Below the pieces are notes generated by a model. That model saw only the letters and a list, made by a program, of their open reading frames with translations, ran no database searches and was not told the origin of the DNA. From NCBI RefSeq assembly GCF_000333895.2, contig NZ_ANFM02000018.1, positions 1-64,000 on the forward strand: a stretch of DNA of 64,000 nucleotides, in the 5' to 3' direction. The first letter of the stretch is position 1. The number at the start of each line of letters is the position of its first letter. The translations under genes were made by a program, and so were the position numbers. This DNA is from Grimontia indica. GTDB taxonomy: Bacteria > Pseudomonadota > Gammaproteobacteria > Enterobacterales > Vibrionaceae. Below, in pieces: positions 1 to 8,819 of the stretch.

Positions 1-238
1 GCATTCAGAGGTCATCAATGCGTTCAATTCGAGGCAAATTTCGCGAGGAATAGTGGTTCTATTTCCGTGGAATTTAACGAAGAAGTGGGCGCTTTGATGT
101 CCTCCCTTCGGGCGAGTTGACTGACGCCGTGCTCTTTGTTGTTCCTTTTTGATGGAGACGACTACACCTGCAAAGGAACGCCGCGATCACAACGCCAGTC
201 AATCTCGCTGAATCCTGCATCTTCAGGTTATTTGGGTA
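1..238 (-). repeat. MITE-like repeat family A, copy 1 (cut by window edge)
   Basis: This stretch is the reverse complement of 9171-9432 over nearly its whole length, with scattered substitutions. Its right end carries the family terminus, seen here as TTTGGGTA at 231-238. The left terminus lies outside the window. No open frame in it resembles a transposase. It looks like a short non-autonomous element or large interspersed repeat; I do not recognise a named family. Confidence 0.8.
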
Positions 239-555
239 TAATCCTAATAGTTGCTTGGTTTTAGCGCATTTCGTTCAATTTTCACCCGCTCGCCGTATTT
301 GAAGTGCTCATTGCCTTTTATGTTAGAGATAAAGGGAGAATAAATAGGCAAGCCAAAGCAGGGTTCTTGCTTAAATGGAGGAGAGTTTTCCGACTTTAGT
401 GGTGGAAATGAATGGCTGGAGTAATTGAAGTGATTTATTGGTTGTTATAACAAAAAACTCTGATTGGAGGAGAAATTTCGGCTCTCGTATACTCGGGTGG
501 AAGGCAGGTGGAAACCTGCCAAAAACACAATAAAAACGCCGTGTAGAGGGCAAAC
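239..555. other. Leader/promoter region of the DUF969-DUF979-pcp operon
   Basis: No convincing gene. A perfect 12-bp palindrome TTGTTATAACAA lies at 442-453, and a hairpin GGCAGG-N6-CCTGCC lies at about 515-532 just before the first gene. An AGAGG ribosome-binding sequence precedes the ATG at 556. I do not recognise a known riboswitch here. Confidence 0.4.
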
Positions 556-1266
556 ATGATCGACTTCTGGCCATTGATTGGCATCGTAATTATTACGGTA
601 GGGTTGGCACTAAAGCTAAACACCTTGCTTGTTATTTTAGTTGCTGGGGTAGCAACGGGCCTCGTTGCCGATATCGCCTTGATGGATATTCTTTCCACGC
701 TGGGCCAATCCTTCACCCAAAACCGCTATATGTCTCTTTTCATTCTTATTCTTCCCATGATTGGCATCCTAGAACGCTATGGTCTTCGTCAACGTGCAGA
801 ACAGCTGATCGGTTCCATGAAAAAAGCGTCTGTCAGCAAAATTCTGATGACTTATCTACTACTACGGAAAGTGACGAATGGCATGGGTTTGAGCATTGGC
901 GGTCACCCATCAATGATCCGTCCTTTAATTGCACCTATGGCGGAAGCGGCAGCAGAGAAAGTTTCACCGAAGCTGCAAGAAGAGAAGCGTCAGGCCATTC
1001 GCGCGCTCGCCGCTGCCAGTGAAAACTTTGGTAACTTCTTCAGCCAACTGCTGTTTATCGGCACGGGCGGTATCTTGCTGATTAAAGGCGTGATGGCTGA
1101 TAACAAGTTGGATGTGCAATTAGAAACCATGGCGTTGTGGGCGCTGCCAACGGCTATTGCTTCTTACATCGTGTTCGTGGTTTTCAGCAAAATCATGGAA
1201 GCCCGTTTGCTGAAAAACTTAGAAAAAGCCGCTGCAACGGCGACTGACATTAAAAGCGAAGGGTAA
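556..1266 (+). CDS. DUF969 family inner-membrane protein
   Basis: A 236-residue, strongly hydrophobic protein with several predicted membrane segments (about 5-45, 55-75, 160-180, 190-210). It matches the DUF969 family, which is nearly always encoded beside DUF979. Here the stop codon overlaps the start of the DUF979 gene (TAATG), so the two are probably translated together and form one membrane complex. Being followed by pcp suggests the pair handles pyroglutamate, glutamate or short peptides carrying them; the transport role is inference and no substrate is proven to my knowledge. The conserved stretch around NGMGLSIGGHPSMIRP is present. Confidence 0.8.
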   Translation: MIDFWPLIGIVIITVGLALKLNTLLVILVAGVATGLVADIALMDILSTLGQSFTQNRYMSLFILILPMIGILERYGLRQRAEQLIGSMKKASVSKILMTYLLLRKVTNGMGLSIGGHPSMIRPLIAPMAEAAAEKVSPKLQEEKRQAIRALAAASENFGNFFSQLLFIGTGGILLIKGVMADNKLDVQLETMALWALPTAIASYIVFVVFSKIMEARLLKNLEKAAATATDIKSEG

Positions 1267-2177
1267 TGGCCATGCTTGAATATATTTACCAAACCACAGG
1301 TTTGCTGTTGCTGGCTTTCTCACTTCAAACCTTTTTGGACAAAGACAATCCCAAACGAGTTGGTACTGGCCTTTTCTGGTTAATTTACGGTGTGACCTTT
1401 ATCTTCGGCACGATGATACCGAACTGGGTGACAGGCTTGATGGTACTTGCGTTGACTGCGCTGGCTGCTGGCGGCTTCATGGGTGCGGGCAATTACAAAA
1501 CCACCAACGAAGAAGAGCGTCAGAAAACCGCGTCGGTGCTGAAAAACAAACTCTTTATCCCAGCGGCGATTGTGCCGGTGGGAACCGTTGCTATCAGCCA
1601 ATTCACTTCTCTGGGCGCGCTGGTGGGTCTGGGTATTGCTTCGATTGCGTCAATCATTGTGGCGCTGGTCATGACGAAGAGTCAGCCTATACACAGCCTG
1701 AACGAAGGTCGTCGCCTGATTGACTCTATTGGCTGGGCCGCAATTTTGTCGCAGTTTCTCGCTGCATTGGGTTATCTGTTTAATCAAGCGGGTGTGGGGG
1801 ATACCGTCGCGCAAATCGTGAAAATGATGATCCCGGAAAACATGCTGCTGGTAAATGTGATTGCCTACTGTGCCGGTATGATGATTTTCACTGTGGTGAT
1901 GGGTAACGCCTTTGCGGCCTTTGCGGTGATCACGACAGGTATCGGTATTCCACTATTGGTGTTGGAAAACGGAGGTAACGCCGCAATTATTGGTGTGCTG
2001 GGCATGCTTTCAGGTTATTGCGGTACCCTGATGACACCTATGGCGGCAAACTTCAATATCGTACCAGCCGCGTTGCTTGAACTGAAAAACAAGCACCACG
2101 TTATTCTGATGCAGGTGATCCCAGGGCTGATCATCTTGGCATTCAACATATTTGTTATGTACAGCTTTGCATTCTGA
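1266..2177 (+). CDS. DUF979 family inner-membrane protein
   Basis: A 303-residue polytopic membrane protein with roughly eight to ten hydrophobic segments, the partner of the DUF969 protein just upstream (1-base overlap of stop and start). The segments near residues 145-175 and 205-250 are glycine-rich, as in ion-coupled transporters. Family knowledge goes no further than co-occurrence with DUF969 and with pyroglutamyl peptidase or 5-oxoprolinase genes. I infer a two-component permease. An alternative start six bases further on (1272) is possible. Confidence 0.8.
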   Translation: MAMLEYIYQTTGLLLLAFSLQTFLDKDNPKRVGTGLFWLIYGVTFIFGTMIPNWVTGLMVLALTALAAGGFMGAGNYKTTNEEERQKTASVLKNKLFIPAAIVPVGTVAISQFTSLGALVGLGIASIASIIVALVMTKSQPIHSLNEGRRLIDSIGWAAILSQFLAALGYLFNQAGVGDTVAQIVKMMIPENMLLVNVIAYCAGMMIFTVVMGNAFAAFAVITTGIGIPLLVLENGGNAAIIGVLGMLSGYCGTLMTPMAANFNIVPAALLELKNKHHVILMQVIPGLIILAFNIFVMYSFAF

Positions 2178-2185
2178 GGAAAGCG

Positions 2186-2824
2186 ATGAAAAAAGTTCTG
2201 ATTACGGGTTTCGAGCCGTTTGGCGGCGCATCGATCAACCCTGCGCTGGAAGCGGTGAAAAAACTAGATGGCGCTGAGCTTGACGGTGGCGTGATTGTGA
2301 CCTGTGAAGTGCCGGTAACGCGGTATGATGCACTGAAAGCGATCAGTGAAGCCATTGAGGCGCATCAACCAAGTTATGTAATAACCGTCGGTCAGGCTGC
2401 GGGTCGCAATGCGATCACACCTGAGCGTGTGGCAATTAACATGGACGACTTCCGTATTCCAGATAATGGCGGAAACCAGCCGATTGATGAGCCTATCGAT
2501 GAAGAAGGGCCTGCGGCCTATTTCTCGACCTTGCCGATCAAAGCGATTACTCGCAAGCTTCAGGAAAACGGTATTCCTTGCCAGGTTTCGAATACCGCAG
2601 GTACTTTTGTCTGTAACCACGTATTTTATGGTATTCAACACTTTTTACGTGACACAGATATCGGCCACGGCTTTATTCATATCCCTCTGCTACCAGAGCA
2701 AGCAGCTGCGACCGATCAGCCATCCATGTCTCTGGATACTATCGTCGAAGGACTTCGTTTGGCAGCTCAAGCGACTCTTGAGAACAAGAAAGACATTTCT
2801 GAGGGGGCAGGGCAGATTTGCTAA
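2186..2824 (+). CDS. pcp: Pyroglutamyl-peptidase I (cysteine peptidase C15)
   Basis: Removes an N-terminal 5-oxoproline residue from peptides in the cytoplasm. At 212 residues it has the normal family length. The catalytic triad is visible: Glu80 (in [10 protein letters not shown]), Cys143 (in [14 protein letters not shown]) and His165 (in GFIHIP). The N-terminal GFEPFGG motif is intact. It follows DUF979 by 8 bases with an AGGAAAG ribosome-binding sequence, so it is the third gene of the operon. The context suggests uptake of pyroglutamyl compounds followed by hydrolysis. Confidence 0.95.
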   Translation: MKKVLITGFEPFGGASINPALEAVKKLDGAELDGGVIVTCEVPVTRYDALKAISEAIEAHQPSYVITVGQAAGRNAITPERVAINMDDFRIPDNGGNQPIDEPIDEEGPAAYFSTLPIKAITRKLQENGIPCQVSNTAGTFVCNHVFYGIQHFLRDTDIGHGFIHIPLLPEQAAATDQPSMSLDTIVEGLRLAAQATLENKKDISEGAGQIC

Positions 2825-2850
2825 GCCTCAGCGACTGATAGCCTAATAAG

Positions 2851-2880
2851 AAAAGAGCCGATAATGTCGGCTCTTTTTTT
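2851..2880 (+). terminator. Intrinsic terminator after pcp
   Basis: An 11-bp perfect stem (AAAAGAGCCGA / TCGGCTCTTTT) with a 5-base loop, followed by a T tract. It ends the DUF969-DUF979-pcp transcript. Confidence 0.9.
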
Positions 2881-2979
2881 GTTATTTGGAGGACACTTTT
2901 TCATTTTCTGGTGCCCCAGCATAGTCTCCTAGCACCGATCCTTGAAACGCAAATATTCACCATAGCTTCTCAAATGGCC

Positions 2980-3001
2980 AATATTCAAATAATTGAATAT
3001 T
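2980..3001. promoter_or_regulatory. Palindrome AATATTCAA-N4-TTGAATATT upstream of the porin
   Basis: A perfect dyad with 9-bp arms and a 4-base spacer, about 210 bp before the porin start. A related half-site, AAATATTCA, lies at about 2951-2959. This is the form expected of a dimeric regulator's operator. The regulator is unknown. The rest of 2881-3207 holds no gene. Confidence 0.45.
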
Positions 3002-3207
3002 TAGTGCATAGATAGCTAGTGTTCAATTATCGTGGAAGCGTATTTCTTGCCTTTCTTAGTTCCTCATTCAAAAGTGGGGCTTATTTCATCCTAACTCTTA
3101 ATTATTAGGTTATTATCGTCGGTATACGATGAGTGCTCACTGTGATTTACCCAAGTTGCAGTGGTGTTATTTGGCCTTGTGCAAAAATGAGTAAGGAGTA
3201 CCCATTA

Positions 3208-4359
3208 ATGAATAAGCATGCGCTTAAATTTGCGCCAATGACTTTGGCGATGATGTGTGCAAATGCATCTGCCGCTGTAACGCTCTATGACGATGATACC
3301 CATTCTGTTACCACCGATCTTCTGGTCAACGTCTTCTATACCAATTCGAGCTCTGATCGTTTGTCTGACTTCAATGATCCGAACAGCAATAAAATCAGTC
3401 GTGACCAGTCTCGTGTTCGTATCGGCTTTTTGCCTAACTACATTGGTTTTAATTTTAAAACCGAAGTGAATGATCTCAAGATTGGTGCGCGTTCGTCATT
3501 CTGGGTCACGCTCAATGACACCGACAATAATCGCGGTGCAGAAGGCTTAGGTACCCGCTCTGGTATTGATGTGCGCCAGTTCTACGCCACTATTGATTCT
3601 GATTGGGGACAGGTATTGCTGGGTAAGGACTTCGGTCTGTTTTCACGCAGCAACATCCTTACCGATGAGTTGCTACTCGGTCACGGCCAAAGCAGTGATT
3701 ACTATGGTCTTATTGACGGTGGAAACGTTTCTTTCGGTAACATTGGCTCGGGTTACACCTACCCATTCCCGAAAGCTCAAATGACTTATCGCACACCTGA
3801 TCTGTCTGGTTTCCAAATTGCAGTGGGTGTGATGGACCCAAGCAAGAAGAGCGCAAACAGCTCGGAAGACAGCCCTCGATTTGAAAGTGAAATCACTTAC
3901 ACCGGCGACTTTGATACTGTTGACTTCAAAGCTTACATCAATGGTGTGACCCAAAGTTCGGAAGACAGTAATGGCACTGTTGATTCGGATGGTCTGGGCG
4001 GTGGTGTGCGAGTTGGCTTCGGTGGTTTAGCGTTGAATGCTTCTGGTTTCAGTACTACTGGGCTAGGAGATGTGGCTGGCTTGGATACTATCGTGAGTAC
4101 AGAAAAGACCAAGTCAGATGGCTATTTGCTGCAAGGCTCTTACACCTTTGATAGTGAGCGATTTGTGCTGTCCTACGGCAACACTGAAGTCGACACTGAT
4201 GGCACCAAAACGCTGGAGTACGAAAACAAAGCGGTGGCTTGGTTCCATACTGTGAATAGCAATCTGACCCTGGTGGCAGAATATAACCGTACCGAAGTGA
4301 ACGAAGGTAACACCGAGAAAAACAACACCTACGCGTTAGGCGCCGTCGTCACTTTCTAA
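3208..4359 (+). CDS. Outer-membrane general porin (Gram-negative OmpU/OmpL-like)
   Basis: Forms a passive diffusion channel in the outer membrane. The start at 3208 is chosen because TAAGGAG lies 11 bases upstream and it gives a clean 23-residue signal peptide ending ASA-A before VTLYDDD. The longer frame from 3133 would bury the signal. The mature protein alternates polar and hydrophobic residues typical of beta strands, contains the porin VGKDFGLF-like segment (LLGKDFGLFSR), and ends in phenylalanine (AVVTF), the usual signal for BAM-mediated assembly. It stands alone between its own promoter region and a terminator. Substrate specificity cannot be read from the sequence. Confidence 0.85.
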   Translation: MNKHALKFAPMTLAMMCANASAAVTLYDDDTHSVTTDLLVNVFYTNSSSDRLSDFNDPNSNKISRDQSRVRIGFLPNYIGFNFKTEVNDLKIGARSSFWVTLNDTDNNRGAEGLGTRSGIDVRQFYATIDSDWGQVLLGKDFGLFSRSNILTDELLLGHGQSSDYYGLIDGGNVSFGNIGSGYTYPFPKAQMTYRTPDLSGFQIAVGVMDPSKKSANSSEDSPRFESEITYTGDFDTVDFKAYINGVTQSSEDSNGTVDSDGLGGGVRVGFGGLALNASGFSTTGLGDVAGLDTIVSTEKTKSDGYLLQGSYTFDSERFVLSYGNTEVDTDGTKTLEYENKAVAWFHTVNSNLTLVAEYNRTEVNEGNTEKNNTYALGAVVTF

Positions 4360-4378
4360 TGGTTCTGAAGAGTACCCT

Positions 4379-4490
4379 TAAACCACGCCTGGTTTATTAA
4401 GCACGATAAGTGTTAGCGCTGAGAGGTCGCTTTCTGCAGTGTGCTAATGGCGTTAAGTTTGGCTTAGAGCTTAACGTCTCTTTTTCTTTC
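4379..4490 (+). terminator. Terminator region after the porin
   Basis: A 7-bp hairpin (TAAACCA-CGCC-TGGTTTA, 4379-4396) follows the stop codon. A second dyad, CGTTAAG / CTTAACG (4451-4457 and 4470-4476), is followed by a T-rich run, TCTCTTTTTCTTT. The second is the more likely intrinsic terminator. Confidence 0.55.
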
Positions 4491-4500
4491 TCATTCCTCT

Positions 4501-4640
4501 AAAAAAAATCACCCCAAGAAAATATCTGCAAATCCAGTTGGTTGGCTTTGGAATAGGCAAAACTTCGGCCTTGGGGTGAATAGAAGAAACCGCTTTCATA
4601 AAGCGTATGCAGTGCTGCAAAAAATGCCTGCCTATCGGTT
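4501..4640 (-). ncRNA. Candidate structured small RNA on the minus strand
   Basis: Read on the minus strand, a perfect 10-bp stem (TCACCCCAAG, complement of 4570-4579; CTTGGGGTGA, complement of 4509-4518) encloses about 51 bases and is followed at once by eight Us (4501-4508). Another small hairpin, CGCTTT-ATG-AAAGCG, precedes it near 4590-4605. A closing stem plus U8 is how many bacterial small RNAs end. The gap between the porin and potD holds no convincing protein gene. No promoter is clearly visible and I recognise no known RNA family. Confidence 0.35.
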
Positions 4641-4719
4641 TAAAACAAACGCTCAATTTAAAAGATGAGACGATTTCTCAGAGAATATTTACGTAGGAAA
4701 AGTAAGGAAAAACAATGAA

Positions 4720-4742
4720 AAGGCCACCTCTGAGGTGGCCTT
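4720..4742 (-). terminator. Intrinsic terminator of potD
   Basis: A perfect 23-base hairpin (AAGGCCACCTC / GAGGTGGCCTT) with T-rich sequence beyond it on the minus strand, 20 bases after the potD stop codon. Confidence 0.85.
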
Positions 4743-4762
4743 ATGTAAACAGACGCGAAAAG

Positions 4763-5794
4763 TTATTCGCCGGTTTTCAAGCGCAGGAAGTAGTTTTCGT
4801 ACTTCTCGGTCAGGTCGCCAACGGCGTCTTGCCACTCGCCACGGTCAATGTCTTCTTGTGGCGGGAACAGGGTTGGGTTGTCTTTGTATGCAGCGTTAGA
4901 TTTCTCAACCGCAGTCAGGTAACCAGTATCAGCACTGATTTTTGCTGCAATCTCTGGACGAAGAAGGAAGTCGATCATCTTGTGAGCCGCTTCGGTGTTC
5001 TTCGCGTTCTTTGGAATTGCCAGACTATCTACCCAGAAGATACCGCCTTCTTTCGGCCATACCAACTCAATCGGTAGACCTTCACGTTGTGCAGCGGCTG
5101 CAGAGCCATTCCACAACATGCCCAGACCCACCTCACCAGACAGGTAAGGGTTCGCTGGATTGTCTGAGTTGAATACCAATACGTTTGGCATCAGCTTTTT
5201 CAGCTCTTCGTATGCTTCATCAATCTGTTTTGGATCGGTTGAGTTACCTGAGTAACCCAGCTTACGCAGTGCGATGTGGAACACTTCGCGGGTGTCATCC
5301 ATCAGCATGATTTGGCCTTCGAGCTCTGGGTTCCACAGATCTGCCCAGCTGTCGAAATCTTCTGGGTTGTACATGTCTGTGTTCACTGCCAGACCTGTCA
5401 TCGCAATCACGTGAGGAATGGAGTAATCGTTGCTTGGATCGAACGGCTTGTCGAGGTAGTTCTTATCCAGCTCGGTGAAGTTGTTCAACTTCGAATGGTC
5501 GATTTTCTGGAGCATACCTTCATCGCGCATTTTTGCTACGAAGTAGGTTGATGGCACCACAAGATCATACCCGTCTGGGTGGGTTTTCATTTTCGCATAC
5601 AGGGTTTCGTTCGACTCGTACGTTGAGTAGATAACCTTGATGCCAGTTTCGCGGGTAAATTGTTCCAACAGCTCTGTTGAGATGTAAGGACCCCAGTTCG
5701 CGAAAATCAGCTGATCATCAGCAGCTTGTGCCGGTGTGGTGAAGATAGCGGCTGCACATGCAGCGCTGGCCAGAATTGAAGACCATTTTTTCAT
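4763..5794 (-). CDS. potD: Periplasmic spermidine/putrescine-binding protein PotD-like
   Basis: The substrate-binding subunit of a polyamine ABC importer, or a polyamine sensor in the manner of the Vibrio PotD/NspS proteins. The start at 5794 is preceded by GGAGGTGG and gives a typical signal peptide cleaved after PAQA. The mature protein begins DDQLIFANWGPYIS, a hallmark of the family, and carries the YDLVVPS and GIFWVDSLAIPK segments. Its 343 residues match the usual length. There are no potA, potB or potC genes in the window, so this is an orphan copy with its own terminator; it could serve a permease encoded elsewhere or a signalling protein. Confidence 0.9.
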   Translation of the reverse strand: MKKWSSILASAACAAAIFTTPAQAADDQLIFANWGPYISTELLEQFTRETGIKVIYSTYESNETLYAKMKTHPDGYDLVVPSTYFVAKMRDEGMLQKIDHSKLNNFTELDKNYLDKPFDPSNDYSIPHVIAMTGLAVNTDMYNPEDFDSWADLWNPELEGQIMLMDDTREVFHIALRKLGYSGNSTDPKQIDEAYEELKKLMPNVLVFNSDNPANPYLSGEVGLGMLWNGSAAAAQREGLPIELVWPKEGGIFWVDSLAIPKNAKNTEAAHKMIDFLLRPEIAAKISADTGYLTAVEKSNAAYKDNPTLFPPQEDIDRGEWQDAVGDLTEKYENYFLRLKTGE

Positions 5795-6228
5795 TGTCGG
5801 TTTCCACCTCCAAAGGCCCCCTCGATAGGGCGCATTAATACTCCAGGGATATATCGTCATCCCCGCGTTAACATCTGAATTTACTCAGAGAATCTCGTCG
5901 GTTGGGCGGTCAGAAAGACATCCGAGCCCGAAAAAATCGGCGCGATATTACAGCCGAAACCCAGTGCTGGCAACTGATTCAGGCGACCGAACACCACTAT
6001 TCGCTTTAAGGGAAAAGAACAAGACAATTTCTGTAATGCTGACTTGCAGAAAAGAACCAAAAAAGACAGCACTCCCAATGGTGGGAAAGGAGCGAGTTTC
6101 ATTGGACCTCTTTGGCATTTGCGACGCATGTTGGGAAGTTACATTTTAAGGGGGTCACCTGTCAGTAACAGATAGTGGCGGGTGATACCTTATGCCGTCC
6201 AAAAAGGTCAGGCATCAGGATAGAAAAG
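5795..6228. other. Intergenic region between potD and the acetyltransferase gene
   Basis: About 430 bases separating two divergent genes. The open frame on the minus strand at 5881-6129 has no ribosome-binding sequence or recognisable protein features. The region presumably holds both promoters. I see no repeat or known RNA in it. Confidence 0.4.
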
Positions 6229-6732
6229 ATGGAGATAAAACTCAGAAAAGCAGTGTTATCTGACGTGGAGCAAATAGCAAAAATTCATGTCGACTCTTGG
6301 GAAGTCGCATTCGAGGGGTTAATGCCAGAGAACTATATCAAAGGCTATACGCTCTCAGCCCGGATTAAAGAGTGGCAGGAAACTATACAAACAAATGCGG
6401 AATTTGTTGTTGTTGCGGAAAGTGCCTCCACAGTGGTTGGGTTTATGTCCTATCGAGTCCACCCAGTTGCCAGAGAGATCATTGAGCTAAGTAAGTTGTA
6501 CCTTTGCCCAACCCAATATGGAAAGGGTATGGGGAGTCTATTTATGCGCAATTTGGAAAATGCAGCTCGAGATAGCGGCGTGAGAAAGATCCATTTATAC
6601 GTGCTGAATAACAACGCAACAGCCATTCAGTTTTACACGAAGCATGGTTTTGAAAATGCGGATGGTTTTGTTTCGGAAGAGTTTGAAGGCACCACAATTA
6701 TTGATGTACTGATGACGAAGAGGGTGTCATGA
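6229..6732 (+). CDS. GNAT family N-acetyltransferase
   Basis: Transfers an acetyl group from acetyl-CoA to an amine; the acceptor is unknown. The protein has the GNAT fold signature: beta-strand LSKLYLCPTQYGKGMG (the Q/R-x-x-G-x-G/A acetyl-CoA loop as QYGKGMG) near residue 100, then YVLNNNATAIQFYTKHGF near 130. Position 6229 fits the fold start (MEIKLRKA); an in-frame ATG at 6175 would add 18 residues without a good ribosome-binding site. It overlaps the next gene by four bases (ATGA), so the two are coupled. Together they may detoxify or modify a small amine. Confidence 0.8.
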   Translation: MEIKLRKAVLSDVEQIAKIHVDSWEVAFEGLMPENYIKGYTLSARIKEWQETIQTNAEFVVVAESASTVVGFMSYRVHPVAREIIELSKLYLCPTQYGKGMGSLFMRNLENAARDSGVRKIHLYVLNNNATAIQFYTKHGFENADGFVSEEFEGTTIIDVLMTKRVS

Positions 6733-7112
6733 AGAAATCAATCGTCCCGGAAGAATTTAAGCATTACTTCGATGATTGGCATTTTTCGCCAGTGATGGAT
6801 GCCGATGGCACTGTGTATCTTTCCGGTGTGACGGCTGCAAGAAAAGACAAGCCAATCAGCACAGACCCGGAAGAGCAGTTTCACGATGCGTTTTACAAAC
6901 TGGGTGTTTACCTGAATGCGGCAGGACTCAGTTATTCAGATATCGTTGAAATGACCACATTTCACATAGAACTAAAAAAGTACATCGATGTTTTCTCTAT
7001 GGTTAAGGATGAGTACATCAAAGCGCCATATCCTGCTTGGTCTGCCATTGGTGTATCGGAGTTTATCCCAGACAATGCGTTGGTAGAGATGAGAATTGTT
7101 GCCAAGCGCTAG
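6729..7112 (+). CDS. RidA/YjgF/YER057c/UK114 family protein
   Basis: A 127-residue member of the RidA superfamily, which hydrolyses reactive enamines/imines or binds small metabolites. Family features are the segment TVYLSGVTA near the N terminus, the AAGLSYSDIVEMTTFHI helix-strand, and the C-terminal PAWSAIGVSEFIPDNALVEMRIVA. True RidA keeps an arginine in a C-terminal R-x-x-V-x-V motif; here the equivalent place reads PYPAWSAIGV, without that arginine, so it is probably one of the Rid subfamilies without proven deaminase activity. It overlaps the acetyltransferase gene by four bases. Confidence 0.8.
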   Translation: MKKSIVPEEFKHYFDDWHFSPVMDADGTVYLSGVTAARKDKPISTDPEEQFHDAFYKLGVYLNAAGLSYSDIVEMTTFHIELKKYIDVFSMVKDEYIKAPYPAWSAIGVSEFIPDNALVEMRIVAKR

Positions 7113-7286
7113 TATGTCGAGGCAAGTTTTACTTCATAAAAGCCCACAGCCTGTCCATTTTAAAGTCATGAAAAATAATAGCATTTGGCTAATTTTCACA
7201 ACGGCTGACATTTTTTTCACACTGCGTTGTTTACAGTGATTTCATTAATCAGTAGGGATGGCTCATCCCATCCTGCGAGAGGTTTT

Positions 7287-8468
7287 ATGAAATCCAATTA
7301 CTCAACTTATTTGAAAGCGGCAGCTGTTGTATTGGGAGGAGCATTCCTGACAACAGGCTGTTTGCAGGCACCTGATGAGCCCTTGTATCAAACATCAGAG
7401 AAATTGCCTGAGTATGAGCAAACGTCGTTCGACGAATATGTTAAAGACACCAAACTTTGGCTGGAGCAAAACCGGGTCTTTTTGACGGACGACAAGCAGA
7501 CAGAAATTGATGCAAATGCGCCGTTTGAGCTTGCTCCAAAGGACCAAGTTACGCCGACTAAAGGCGTACTTTTTGTTCATGGGCTAGGTGATTCTCCATT
7601 CTATTTCAGAGATATTGCCAACGTTCTCTCTGAGCAGGGGTTTCTGGTTAGAACCGTGTTACTTCCCGGTCATGGCTCGCGTCCCGGCGACCTGATTTTG
7701 CCAACCTTTGATGATTGGAAGCGGGTGGTTCAACATCACGCAGAGCTGTTGGCAAATGACGTGGATGAAATCTGGCTGGGCGGTTTCTCGACGGGTGCAA
7801 ATCTCGTAACGGCTTATGCTGCTCAACATAATGATATTGATGGCCTGCTGTTGTTCTCTCCTGCCATGGCACCAAAAGATTCTCTTCATGTGATTGCCCC
7901 AGTGGCCAACTATTTCCTGGATTGGCTGGATGTTGATCCGCATGAAGACAACTACACCCGCTACGCTACCTTGGCTACAAACGGTGCAGCTTTATTTTCT
8001 GAGTCAGTCAGTGAAGTGAATGATCAGCTATCAGAAATGCCATATCGCAAGCCTGTACTGATGGTCATCAGTGAGAGCGATAGCGTGTTGGATTCTGCTG
8101 AAACCATTGACCTGTTTAAGTCGAGCTTTCTTCATCCTCAAAGCCGTTTTGTATGGTACGGGGACGGGAAAATCACAGGAGACACACGCATTATCTCTTT
8201 GGCTTCATCCATTCCAGAGCAACGTATCAGTACGTTTTCTCACATGAGTGTGTTGTTCTCTCCAACCAACGAATACTACGGCAAAAACGGTAGCCAATTG
8301 GTTTGTGACAACGGCCAGAGTGAGGAAGCAGAAAAAGCGTGTCCTAATAGTGACGAACTTTGGTATTCCAGTTATGACTATCTGGAAGAAGGTAAAATCC
8401 ATGCCCGTTTAACGTGGAATCCCTATTTTTCAGAGTTAGCGGAAACCATTGGAACCGTGACAAAGTAA
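7287..8468 (+). CDS. Alpha/beta-hydrolase lipoprotein (esterase/lysophospholipase-like)
   Basis: A 393-residue protein with a lipoprotein signal peptide: lipobox LTTGC puts the acylated cysteine at residue 25. The start at 7287 follows a GAGAGG ribosome-binding sequence; the frame from 7227 would spoil the signal. The hydrolase domain shows the oxyanion-hole segment FVHGLGDS (about 96-103), the nucleophile elbow G-F-S-T-G with Ser168, a likely acid in SESDSVLD and a likely histidine in STFSHMSVLF. It should be anchored in an envelope membrane and cleave an ester, perhaps a lipid. The gene stands alone; the natural substrate is unknown. Confidence 0.75.
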   Translation: MKSNYSTYLKAAAVVLGGAFLTTGCLQAPDEPLYQTSEKLPEYEQTSFDEYVKDTKLWLEQNRVFLTDDKQTEIDANAPFELAPKDQVTPTKGVLFVHGLGDSPFYFRDIANVLSEQGFLVRTVLLPGHGSRPGDLILPTFDDWKRVVQHHAELLANDVDEIWLGGFSTGANLVTAYAAQHNDIDGLLLFSPAMAPKDSLHVIAPVANYFLDWLDVDPHEDNYTRYATLATNGAALFSESVSEVNDQLSEMPYRKPVLMVISESDSVLDSAETIDLFKSSFLHPQSRFVWYGDGKITGDTRIISLASSIPEQRISTFSHMSVLFSPTNEYYGKNGSQLVCDNGQSEEAEKACPNSDELWYSSYDYLEEGKIHARLTWNPYFSELAETIGTVTK

Positions 8469-8544
8469 GCGCGTCTCGTTGCCAATGGCGTGTCTGACAT
8501 GGAATAATCCTGCGCATTATTCAAACCACATTAACTGCGAATTT

Positions 8545-8790
8545 ATGACTGACAAAATTGATATCATCAGCACCCTCGAAGAGCTGGAAACCTTCCTTAT
8601 CGCCATTGAAAGCGGTGGTCTGGGACTGACGGGTGTAGCGGGTGTTGCGCTGGCAACTAACAATGCAACGGGTCAGCCGTTTCTTGCCGTACTGGATGAT
8701 AAGCATCAACTGATCCTCGCGCGTGACGTAACCCCTGAAGTGTTTGAGACTGGCAAAGATCTGGTTCGTTACGGACCGAAAAAACACTAA
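8545..8790 (+). CDS. Small conserved-looking protein of unknown function
   Basis: An 81-residue acidic protein, not recognised. The start at 8545 (MTDKIDII) is a choice between in-frame ATGs; no strong ribosome-binding sequence precedes it. It has an N-terminal helix (STLEELETFLIAIES) followed by a glycine-rich strand region (GGLGLTGVAGVALATNN) and a short beta-like part (PFLAVLDDKHQLILA). No signal peptide or membrane segment. A strong hairpin at 9084-9111, probably its terminator, is now split from the gene by a MITE. Coding character is good but function cannot be stated. Confidence 0.55.
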   Translation: MTDKIDIISTLEELETFLIAIESGGLGLTGVAGVALATNNATGQPFLAVLDDKHQLILARDVTPEVFETGKDLVRYGPKKH

Positions 8791-8819
8791 CTCCTGATTT
8801 AGGAAGTTCGCTTTCACTA

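Noticed and set aside
442-453. TTGTTATAACAA palindrome as an operator of the DUF969 operon
   Set aside because: Short and A/T-rich; expected by chance in such a region, so only mentioned.
2264-2641. Long minus-strand frame inside pcp
   Set aside because: A shadow of a well-conserved gene.
5881-6129. 82-residue minus-strand open frame between potD and the acetyltransferase gene
   Set aside because: No ribosome-binding sequence, odd composition and no recognisable features; more likely promoter and untranslated sequence.
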